Shown: positions 45,834 to 51,997 of the stretch, piece by piece
How the letters are laid out: each line of letters opens with the position of its first letter
How positions within the stretch are numbered: the first letter of the stretch is position 1
Assembly (NCBI RefSeq): GCF_007670255.1
Contig: NZ_SZVS01000018.1
Location: forward strand, 1 to 51,997
Source: Paenarthrobacter nicotinovorans
Lineage (GTDB): Bacteria; Actinomycetota; Actinomycetes; Actinomycetales; Micrococcaceae
Direction of reading: 5' to 3'
Length of the DNA stretch: 51,997 nt
Position numbers and translations under genes: made by a program
Notes under the pieces: model-generated
Told to the model about the DNA's origin: nothing
Database searches by the model: none
The model's input: only the letters and a program-made list of their open reading frames with translations

Positions 45834-47066
45834 CTAGCGGCCTAGTCCGTTCTTGCTTCGCTCAGCCCCTCTTGATGCCCCGTATGGGGCCTTTCGTGCT
45901 TTAGCTGCCTTTTTGCCTGTGGTGAGGCCTGCGCGGGGGTGCGTGGCCTCGCTGCGTTCCGCTGCTACTCGGCCGCGTACCTGTGACTCGTTGGCGCCGG
46001 TGGTGGCAAGTGATGCGGCGAAAGCGTTTTGACGTTCGGCCGAGCCGTAGTCGGCGGCCGAGGTCGTCTCGGCTTTCAGTCCTTGGTCTTCAAGGCGGCC
46101 GCTGTTCTTGCCGGTGACGCGTTTCTCAATCTCGTGTCCGACGCCTTCCATGCGGGCAAAAAGTTCCTTCTCAGCTCGCTCGTACCGCTGCTCCTGGGTC
46201 GACCATTTGTCGCCCGTGAATCCGCCCTCGGCCAGGAGTTTGGCCTCGTGGAGATTCTTGGCGGCGTCTACGAAGGCAGGGTCTTTGAAGTGTTCTTCTC
46301 CTGCCCCGTTTACGTTCGCGGTGGTTTCCTGCCTGAGGTGGTCGATGTCGGGTCCGTTGATGCCGTCCTTGCTGATGAGGAACATGCGTTCCCTAATAGC
46401 TCCGTCCGCGGCTTCCATCGCTTTGGGAGTCCTTGCGTTGTGTGCCCGCTGGAGCGCTTGGGCCAGTTCGGGGTTGGCCAGGTATTCCACTGGCACATGG
46501 TGGCGTTCCATTTCGGGTGCGAGTTTTGCAGCCTGGGCACGGAGTTCTTCGGCACGGGCGGCCGCCAGTAGCTGCATGGCTTTTTCGTGTTCGGCGGCAG
46601 CTTTGCGGGTCTGTTCCTGGCTGCGGTCGAGGGCTTCCTGCCGTGCCTTTTCGGCGGCGATGGTGTGGATACCTGATTCAAGGTACACCGCGTCCGTACC
46701 GACGTCGCGGGTGTCGATGCCGTACCGTGTCAGGACTTCCTGACGGATCTTCTCCGATGCCGAAAGAGCCGTCGGGTCGTGGTCCTTCCACGATTCAGCG
46801 ACGGTGTACGCCGTAGCGATATCGGAGGGCTGGGCTTTGTCCCACCACTGGTCCTTTTCCACCGGGACGAGCGCCGCGTGGGCGGCGCTGCGTTCCGCCG
46901 CGAGGCGTGCCTGCGCGTCGTGTACAGCCTGGGCGTCGTGGTGTTCCTGTTGGCGTCGTGCTTCCTGCCTGTGGCGGGCCAGCGTTTCGGCAATCCGGGA
47001 TGCGATCATCAGCGATTGCCGCAATCCGCCGTCCAGCAGGTCGTCCATTCCGTCCGATTCACTCAT
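45834..47066 (-). CDS. Coiled-coil mobilisation-associated protein, 410 aa
   Basis: Long, strongly charged helical protein, rich in Ala, Glu, Gln and Arg (TLARHRQEARRQQEHHDAQAVHDAQARLAAER; QEALDRSQEQTRKAAAEHEKAMQLLAAARAEELRAQAAK). This suggests coiled coils across residues 25-75 and 140-195. The C-terminal 80 residues are basic. No enzyme motif is seen. It starts 28 bases after the relaxase stop, with GAGGGGAA upstream, and is the third gene of the mob operon. Similar genes follow relaxases in actinobacterial plasmids, but the role is unknown. Confidence 0.65.
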   Translation of the reverse strand: MSESDGMDDLLDGGLRQSLMIASRIAETLARHRQEARRQQEHHDAQAVHDAQARLAAERSAAHAALVPVEKDQWWDKAQPSDIATAYTVAESWKDHDPTALSASEKIRQEVLTRYGIDTRDVGTDAVYLESGIHTIAAEKARQEALDRSQEQTRKAAAEHEKAMQLLAAARAEELRAQAAKLAPEMERHHVPVEYLANPELAQALQRAHNARTPKAMEAADGAIRERMFLISKDGINGPDIDHLRQETTANVNGAGEEHFKDPAFVDAAKNLHEAKLLAEGGFTGDKWSTQEQRYERAEKELFARMEGVGHEIEKRVTGKNSGRLEDQGLKAETTSAADYGSAERQNAFAASLATTGANESQVRGRVAAERSEATHPRAGLTTGKKAAKARKAPYGASRGAERSKNGLGR

Positions 47067-47093
47067 GGTGTTCCCCTCGCACTAGTGGTGTTT

Positions 47094-48722
47094 TTATCGG
47101 TCAAGTACAGGCCCGGCATCCCGTCCCGTCCGGGTGGGTGTCTTCGCGGGTATGGCCGTGGCGGGAACGGCGGAGCCGGGACGGATCGGAGCCATCCCGC
47201 GCAGGCCAAGCTCCACGGCGTTTCGTTCCTGGCCGCGTTCCGGTGCCGGGGCCGGCCCGCCCACGGTAGCCGGTGGCGGCATGGTGGTCGCAAAGGGCTT
47301 CAGTTGCGTCGCGACAACGGCGCGGATCCTTTCGGCTTCCCGTGTTCGGCCGGATTGCTTATGCATCTCGTAGATGGCATGGGCCATGTTCGCCAGTTGC
47401 ACCATGAGTGCTGCTTGCGCCGCTGTCTTGTTCTTGCTCGATGCCGCCAGGAACAGCATGGCCGTGCCGGCAATGGACGGCAAAGCCACAGGCCGTCCGT
47501 GCTCCCGGGGTGCGCGCAGCTGGGCTGTGCGCGACAGTTCAGCCGCGGTGGCCGCCAGTGGTCCGGGCGTGGGCTCGAGACGGTGGGACCATGCAGCGAA
47601 CGCTCCGGAAGCGTCCCGTGCTACTTTCGACCAGGTCGCGTGATCGTCCAGTGGGATGGACCGCAATTGCTCTGCCAAAGCGGTCGCGTTGCGGGTGTAT
47701 TCAACCCACAGCTGGGGCGACGGTGTTGCCCGTTCAGGTCCGGTCCTGGAGACGGTGCGCTTGTTGCGTGCCGCTGCGTTCCACTCGGCTGCTGCCTCGG
47801 TCGCCGCGTGCGGTGAGTCCATCCATCCTTGACGGAGCGCACCCAAAGTCAGGTCGGATGCGAGGGTACCGCCACCGAACCAGACAGGCTTCTCCCCGGG
47901 CTTGGGCCGTTCGGCCACGGAGTACCCGGTGATGACGTCGGTGGTGTTCTTCGCATAGCGCGGACGGATCAGGATGCCCGTGTTACGGGCGCGGCGGACG
48001 AACTCCCCTTCAGTCGCTGAGGCGCCGGCGCTGGCACGGACCTTCCGTGCCAGTGAAGCCCTGTGCATCTCGCGCTCGTCCCGTACGGCGGTCGCCTTCT
48101 CCGCCCGGTCGTAACCACGGGTGGCGTACACACTGGAAAGTTGCTCCAAGCCGTACTTGGCTTCCAGCTCACGGCAAGTCTTTTGTGCGCGTTTATAGTC
48201 CCCATGGGTCGATGCCTTGGTACCGTCTTCCCGGACCAGGGAGACGGCAATGTGGATGTGGTGGTTGCCGTTCTCGCTCGTGCCGTGGTTGATCGCCGCC
48301 CACCGGCACTGCGCTTTTCCGCTGGCCGCAGTGAAACCCATAGCGTCCACGAAATCGTTCGCGATGTCGCCCCACTGCTGGTCCGTCAGCGCACCTTCTT
48401 CGGCGCGCAAACTCAGCGAGCAATGCCACACGCTCGCGTCCTTGTAGCCGACGTGGACGCGCTGCTTCTTGGTCGCATCCCAAGCGAAATCCTTGATCTG
48501 AACGGAGACGCCGAACAGCTTCCGTGGCTGATCCAGGTGCTTGGCGATGGCAAGGGCATCCGCGTTGTCCAGGACGCCGTCGTCGTACCAACTCATCACG
48601 GCAGCATCGCCGGCAACCAGGTGCGGGTCGGTGTGCGCGTTCTTCGTCTTGTCCGAGTCTGTGGAGGCCAGATAAACCATCAGGCCGGCCATCCGGGAAC
48701 CGCGGGTGATGTTCGGGATCAC
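47094..48722 (-). CDS. Relaxase/mobilisation nuclease, 542 aa
   Basis: Nicks the transfer origin and pilots the strand into the recipient. The N-terminal 280 residues are the relaxase domain. Motif III, with the metal-binding His cluster, is SENGNHHIHIAVSLVREDG (about residues 149-167), preceded by VWHCSLSLRAEEG at about 98-110, the pattern of MOB-P-like relaxases. The usual catalytic Tyr cannot be fixed by eye; Tyr17 in MVYLAS and Tyr46 in MSWYDDG are candidates. The C-terminal half is Ala-rich and basic. The GTG start is 3 bases after the mobC stop, so the two are coupled. Confidence 0.9.
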   Translation of the reverse strand: MIPNITRGSRMAGLMVYLASTDSDKTKNAHTDPHLVAGDAAVMSWYDDGVLDNADALAIAKHLDQPRKLFGVSVQIKDFAWDATKKQRVHVGYKDASVWHCSLSLRAEEGALTDQQWGDIANDFVDAMGFTAASGKAQCRWAAINHGTSENGNHHIHIAVSLVREDGTKASTHGDYKRAQKTCRELEAKYGLEQLSSVYATRGYDRAEKATAVRDEREMHRASLARKVRASAGASATEGEFVRRARNTGILIRPRYAKNTTDVITGYSVAERPKPGEKPVWFGGGTLASDLTLGALRQGWMDSPHAATEAAAEWNAAARNKRTVSRTGPERATPSPQLWVEYTRNATALAEQLRSIPLDDHATWSKVARDASGAFAAWSHRLEPTPGPLAATAAELSRTAQLRAPREHGRPVALPSIAGTAMLFLAASSKNKTAAQAALMVQLANMAHAIYEMHKQSGRTREAERIRAVVATQLKPFATTMPPPATVGGPAPAPERGQERNAVELGLRGMAPIRPGSAVPATAIPAKTPTRTGRDAGPVLDR

Positions 48723-48725
48723 CGG

Positions 48726-49118
48726 CTACATCAGCCCTTCAATAGCTCTGTCAATGCGCATAGCAACCGAGCGGATATGCTTCAAGGCTTCACGAGCCTC
48801 AATGGGAAACTCACCCGTGGCATTGGCGTGACGTGCCAGCTGGTTAATGTTGTTCGAGGAACGAGCCAACAGATTGTGCAGCTGCATCAGCTCAGCGCCG
48901 ATAGCTCGACGCTCCGTGGGCGAGTCCGTGCGCTCGGCCAACGCCGCCGAAACCAACAGGTTCGGAACGGTCACCTTCTCCCGCTCGGCCCTCGCAACGA
49001 GCGCTGCCTCCTCTTCCACCGTGACCCACACGTCACGGCGCTTCTTCGTCCCGGCCGGAGTGTTCGCACGACGACGGCGGGACAGATTGGGACGATGAGC
49101 GTTCTCCTCATCGGACAT
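48726..49118 (-). CDS. mobC: MobC-like relaxosome protein, 130 aa
   Basis: Small basic protein that helps the relaxase at the transfer origin. A ribbon-helix-helix-like start (RRDVWVTVEEEAALVARAEREKVTVPNLLVSAAL) is followed by the MobC family block ELMQLHNLLARSSNNINQLARHANATGEFP (residues about 80-110), where the SNNINQLAR motif is diagnostic. The ATG at 49118 has GGGGGGA 6 bases upstream; the frame before it is non-coding. It is the first gene of the mob operon, directly next to a non-coding region with dyads that is the best oriT candidate. Confidence 0.9.
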   Translation of the reverse strand: MSDEENAHRPNLSRRRRANTPAGTKKRRDVWVTVEEEAALVARAEREKVTVPNLLVSAALAERTDSPTERRAIGAELMQLHNLLARSSNNINQLARHANATGEFPIEAREALKHIRSVAMRIDRAIEGLM

Positions 49119-49340
49119 TCCAATCCCCCCTTCCAAAGGCCCAGCGCAGCGACCCCAAACGGGGACCCACAAGCCAGTGTGCCAAACAGCGACGCAGGAG
49201 CAGTGCAGGACACGCCCATTTACACCCGTGTAAATGTATAGCTTGCTCCGCACGGTTTCGTTAGGCTGTTTTGGCACCAATTGTGCAACTCACCCGAAAA
49301 CCTCGCCTCTGGTGCCGAACTCAACTACTAGGCTGACGGC
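49119..49340. promoter_or_regulatory. Candidate oriT and divergent promoter region
   Basis: The space upstream of mobC holds a perfect dyad, CATTTACAC (49217-49225) and GTGTAAATG (49228-49236). At about 49272-49284 there is a second, short dyad, GCAC-CAATT-GTGC. oriT sites usually lie just upstream of mobC/relaxase genes and contain inverted repeats next to the nick. The nick site itself cannot be read. Confidence 0.5.
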
Positions 49341-49676
49341 ATGGATATCGACAACATTGCCGCAAAGGCGGCCGCGAAAATTGACGCCGTCAGGGACGCA
49401 AGAGTCAACGCAGTGAAGACCGCTGCTGCCAGCAGCGTCGAACTGCAAGAAGCCGTGCAGTTGCTCGCAGCTGCAGAGCAGAAGTATGCAAAGGACTACC
49501 AGGCAGCCCTCAGGGCCGACTGGACCGAATCTGACCTGCGGGGCTTCGGGCTGGACGCACCGGCCAGGAAGGCCGGCGGGCGTCCCAAAGGCGCTAGGAC
49601 GACGCGCCAGTCAAAGCCAGCTAATGATGCCGCACGTGAGAAGGAACTGATCGGGACAACTAGCGAAAACTGGTAG
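49341..49676 (+). CDS. Small helical plasmid protein, 111 aa
   Basis: Starts MDIDNIAAKAAAKIDAVRDARVNAVKTAAAS and is Ala-rich and helical over the first 60 residues. The C-terminal part is basic (RKAGGRPKGARTTRQSKP) and recalls the AT-hook-like GRP motif that contacts DNA. Not recognised as a family. It is divergent from mobC and could regulate the mob operon or assist the relaxosome; that is inferred from position. The ATG at 49341 lacks a clear ribosome site. Confidence 0.5.
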   Translation: MDIDNIAAKAAAKIDAVRDARVNAVKTAAASSVELQEAVQLLAAAEQKYAKDYQAALRADWTESDLRGFGLDAPARKAGGRPKGARTTRQSKPANDAAREKELIGTTSENW

Positions 49677-49885
49677 CGTCACCCCTCGCCCACATGTGCA
49701 CGGCGCAAGCTATTTCCTCCGGGCTTGCCCCGCACACATGTGGACGACAGGACCCACCGAACCGGCTGCACACAACCACCACGTAACCAACCGTCCACAC
49801 CTTGCCCTGGGCGAGCGGTGGCCGTGCACAGCCTCCGTCCATCGGGGCAGGAAAAACCGGAACAGTTTCCCATGGTCCAAGCCTG

Positions 49886-50053
49886 AGCGTTGCCGTCTCC
49901 CCTACCGTCTCGGTCGGGTTCTTTTCAGCCGGGACGAAACATATCTACTGCGCGGGGCCGGCATGGGCGGGCACAGGAACCGGGGCCGTATGGCCGGCTT
50001 CTAAGGCACAGGGGGGCTCCCAGCGAGCTACTGGCGGGGATCACCACAACCAG
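49886..50053. repeat. 168-bp repeat, copy B (exact inverted copy of 12137-12304)
   Basis: Identical over 168 bases to the reverse complement of 12137-12304, with near-identity continuing upstream to about 49852. The identity ends sharply at 50053. The two copies face each other across 37.9 kb that contain rep, the transfer operon, the resistance genes and the mob genes, so recombination between them would invert that segment. Confidence 0.95.
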
Positions 50054-50093
50054 GAACAGCGCAGGGTCCACTTTCTTGAAAGACGGGCTTAAA

Positions 50094-50127
50094 CACGAAG
50101 GGCCGGCTTGTTAGCCGGCCCTTCGTG
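50094..50127. terminator. 15-bp perfect hairpin
   Basis: CACGAAGGGCCGGCT (50094-50108) pairs exactly with 50113-50127 across TGTT. It follows repeat copy B by 40 bases. It is a strong terminator-like structure, without a clear T run. Confidence 0.65.
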
Positions 50128-50255
50128 TCCTTCGGCAAAAAAGGAAATCTATGGCCCCAGCTTAGCTGAAGCCGTGCACATGACTACAACTGAACAAGCT
50201 GTTGGACTGTCGTGAAGTCGCGGCACCTACTTTCATGAACGGTGGGCGCGTTTAT

Positions 50256-50309
50256 GGCGGTCCGCCGCTGGTGAGCGGCAACCTGGTTCGCCCTGGGCGG
50301 CGGACCGCC
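50256..50309. repeat. 13-bp inverted arms, long hairpin
   Basis: GGCGGTCCGCCGC (50256-50268) and GCGGCGGACCGCC (50297-50309) are exact inverted copies around 28 bases. Together with the neighbouring hairpins it makes this the most structured non-coding stretch of the window; a single-strand origin or ParB site is possible. Confidence 0.55.
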
Positions 50310-50355
50310 CGACCTGCGGGAGGTTCCTGGCCCTGCCCGTGGTGAGTGGCCGGGT

Positions 50356-50389
50356 CCTTGCCGGGCGGTGGGGGTTCCGCCCGGCAAGG
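50356..50389 (-). terminator. 13-bp hairpin after the ParB-like gene
   Basis: CCTTGCCGGGCGG (50356-50368) and CCGCCCGGCAAGG (50377-50389) pair exactly across 8 bases. It begins 5 bases beyond the stop codon of the minus-strand ParB-like gene and is its likely terminator. Confidence 0.7.
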
Positions 50390-50394
50390 GCTTC

Positions 50395-51747
50395 TTATGC
50401 CGCTTCGGTTTCTTCGGCTGGCTTGCCGCTGTCGATGATCATTTGCTCGGTCTCACTTGCGGTGTATCCCCAGACGACCAACTGGTTCAGGTAGTCCCGG
50501 TGGGTCTGAGATGGGGACCGCCATGAGTCCTTGGCAATGGTCTTCTCATACCCTGCGCAAACCAGTGCGATCAAAGAGAACTCAGGCCGGGCCGTGGACG
50601 CAGCCACGTGATCCCGCAGCGGGTTCCATCCCCACCGATCGGACTCGTCGGACTTCGCTCCCACCATCTCAGCGGCCACCTTTCCGTCGTAGCCGCTGAC
50701 CGTTTCAGGGTGGTGCGTGAGCGCGTACGCGGTGAAGTGCTGCCAGCCCTTCGGCGCCTGCTTCTTCGCCAACAGGTTCCGGACAAACTCCCGCCTTACG
50801 ATGGTGGCAGACTCGGCCGCTTTGTTATTGGCGATCAGGGTTTTCCGTTCGGCCTTCTGTTCCTCGGTCATCGGGCCTTTCTGGACGTTGCTGCCGCCGT
50901 CGTAGCGTTCGTACTTCGGGACGAAGTCCGTGTCCTTCCAGCCAGCGATAACTGAGTGGGTCCGGTGCTGGCCACGGTAATCCGTGGTGATCAGGACGGC
51001 GTTCGCGTCCTCCTCGGTGGCCGGTTCCCCGTCTTCCCTTTTGGCGGCTGTGACGTAGAGGTTCTCGTCGTCGGAGTGGTGTCCGGCCTCCTCCACGATC
51101 GTCTTACCCTGGGCTTCGAGTTCGGCGATCAGCGCAGCGAAGGCTGCGGCGCTTTCGCGCTGATCCCGCAACCGCTGGGCGACGTGGAGCAGCTGGTCGG
51201 GGTCGTCCATGAGAACTGATTCAAGCTCGGCCGTCGCGGCTTCGTCCTGTTCAAACTCGGCCATGATAAGGGCCGTCTCGATGCTCCACCCCCGGTCCAG
51301 GGCGGCGGTCCCGGCCTCGGATGCCTTGGCCTTCAACGCACCCTCGACGGCGGCCTTTTTCCGTCCGGTCCTCTTCGCGATCGATGCCGCCGAAACACCA
51401 ATCAGGGACAGCTGGTGGTAGGCGTCTGCCTCGTCCGCTTCGGTCAGTTCCGCGCGCTGGATGTTCTCCACGACCTGCGTAACGATCCGTTGGGCCTCTT
51501 CCGGGGACCCGATGATCATCACCGGGATTTCAGGGCGCTGGGCTTCGACTGCGGCGCGGGTGCGGCGCTGTCCCATCAGCACATGCACCGTGCCGTCGTC
51601 CTTGCGGTGCGCGATCACGGGTTCCATCACGCCGTGTTCCTTGATGCTGGCAATAAAGTCAGCGGTCAGGGCGGCGTCTTTGCGGACGTTCAGATCAACG
51701 CTCAAGGTTGCCGGGTCGAGCATTTCCAGTGTGGGTGCTGCGTTCAT
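50395..51747 (-). CDS. Large ParB/RepB-family protein, 450 aa
   Basis: Residues 1-110 form a ParB N-terminal domain: LDPATLSVDLNVRKD, then FIASIKEHGVMEPVIAHRKDDG and the CTP-binding-type motif VLMGQRRTRAAVEA (G-x-R-R-x-R-A), then VVENIQRAELTEADEADAYHQL. A helix-turn-helix follows (VSAASIAKRTGRKKAAVEGALKA). The remaining 270 residues are acidic and helical and longer than in chromosomal ParB (about 300 residues in all). With no ParA next to it, it may serve the distant parA or act in plasmid stability otherwise. The ATG at 51747 has GGAG about 10 bases upstream; one at 51762 has none. Confidence 0.85.
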   Translation of the reverse strand: MNAAPTLEMLDPATLSVDLNVRKDAALTADFIASIKEHGVMEPVIAHRKDDGTVHVLMGQRRTRAAVEAQRPEIPVMIIGSPEEAQRIVTQVVENIQRAELTEADEADAYHQLSLIGVSAASIAKRTGRKKAAVEGALKAKASEAGTAALDRGWSIETALIMAEFEQDEAATAELESVLMDDPDQLLHVAQRLRDQRESAAAFAALIAELEAQGKTIVEEAGHHSDDENLYVTAAKREDGEPATEEDANAVLITTDYRGQHRTHSVIAGWKDTDFVPKYERYDGGSNVQKGPMTEEQKAERKTLIANNKAAESATIVRREFVRNLLAKKQAPKGWQHFTAYALTHHPETVSGYDGKVAAEMVGAKSDESDRWGWNPLRDHVAASTARPEFSLIALVCAGYEKTIAKDSWRSPSQTHRDYLNQLVVWGYTASETEQMIIDSGKPAEETEAA

Positions 51748-51997
51748 GTGGTGGTGCTCCATTCTTTGCCGAAATGGTGGGTGAGTCGGGCGGCCTGGGT
51801 GACCGGCCAGCTCCCCTCTCCCCCAGTTGCTTTTTTGTTGCTGGCACGTAGTGCTCTACGGGGCCGACAGAGGCGTCTCCTCCCGCCAGGGCAAGGTGCT
51901 GGAAATCTTCGAAAGGAAATAAGCGACGCAGACATCTCACGTGTTTAGGAAGTCAAGCAGCGAGCTCTGCGGGTGGGGTGAAGGCTGTGGTTTCGTC
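51748..51997. other. Right edge, upstream region of the ParB-like gene
   Basis: No complete gene. A minus-strand frame entering from the right edge ends with TGA at 51953-51955 after 14 codons (TTAFTPPAELAA at its end), possibly the tail of a gene outside the window. Between 51763 and 51950 I see no clear promoter or repeats. Confidence 0.35.

Larger units (their letters stand above)
49677..50394. other. Non-coding region with repeat copy B and strong hairpins
   Basis: About 720 bases without a supported gene. It holds the inverted copy of the 168-bp repeat (49886-50053), a 15-bp hairpin (50094-50127), long-range arms at 50256-50309 and the parB-side hairpin (50356-50389). Between 49677 and 49850 I see nothing recognisable. 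Confidence 0.6.

Noticed and set aside
51953..51997. Tail of a minus-strand gene entering from the right edge
   Set aside because: Only 14 codons are visible. If the window closed into a circle, the frame would meet a stop codon after about nine more codons, so it is not reported as a gene.
1..51997. tRNA, rRNA, CRISPR array or complete insertion sequence
   Set aside because: None was seen: no repeat-spacer array, no cloverleaf-like conserved tRNA stretch and no transposase gene.

Overview
The window is GC-rich and its genes resemble those of Arthrobacter-like Actinobacteria (Micrococcaceae). Signs of this are a mycothiol-type ArsC, an actinobacterial conjugation cluster (SCO6880-like, DUF6668-like and DUF4913-like proteins) and many GTG starts. 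It reads as most of a conjugative resistance plasmid: replication and partition genes, a type IV secretion cluster, a relaxase/MobC module, and a long arsenic and mercury cargo region. The genus is inferred from gene content; no marker gene is present.

Layout. 0.4-8 kb is an accessory stretch of little-known genes: a serine resolvase, a DJ-1/PfpI remnant, a DUF4238-like protein and three proteins with HEPN-type or Abi-type motifs (possible phage defence). 8-12.1 kb is a minus-strand maintenance block: ParF-type ParA, a ribbon-helix-helix partner and small plasmid genes, with recurrent ACTC/GAGT boxes and CTAGGGGG motifs between them. 12.1-16.1 kb holds the first copy of a 168-bp repeat, the replication protein with a small upstream partner, and a regulator/membrane-protein pair. 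16.3-27.8 kb is a compact plus-strand conjugation operon: CHAP hydrolase, lipoprotein, ParA/MinD-like ATPase, DUF6668-like protein, pilin-like protein, single-pass protein, VirB6/TrbL-like protein, SCO6880-like protein, VirB4-like ATPase, VirD4-like coupling protein and DUF4913-like protein.

27.9-37.6 kb is the arsenic region. A minus-strand operon (arsC, trxB, an 18-residue Cys-Cys peptide gene, flavoprotein, two further arsC genes, MFS exporter, universal stress protein) starts next to a pair of ATYGA-N6-TCAAT sites. The same paired sites, with the same 37-bp spacing, lie between acr3 and the divergent arsR-GNAT operon. An ArsR-ArsC fusion gene with its own palindrome sits between. 37.8-45.6 kb is the mercury region: merR, then merA, merB, a His-rich lipoprotein, a second flavin reductase and a membrane protein on the plus strand. 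A converging minus-strand operon encodes a MerT/MerF-like protein, a CGPC thioredoxin lipoprotein and a CcdA-like protein. Three ACCTTCC-N8-GGAAGGT MerR sites tie these together.

45.8-49.7 kb is the mobilisation module (coiled-coil protein, relaxase, MobC). It is followed by the second, inverted copy of the 168-bp repeat, several strong hairpins and a large ParB-like protein. The most notable items are the Cys-Cys micropeptide gene in the ars operon, the merT-thioredoxin-CcdA unit under a MerR operator, and the exact inverted repeat pair that brackets 37.9 kb of transfer and resistance genes.
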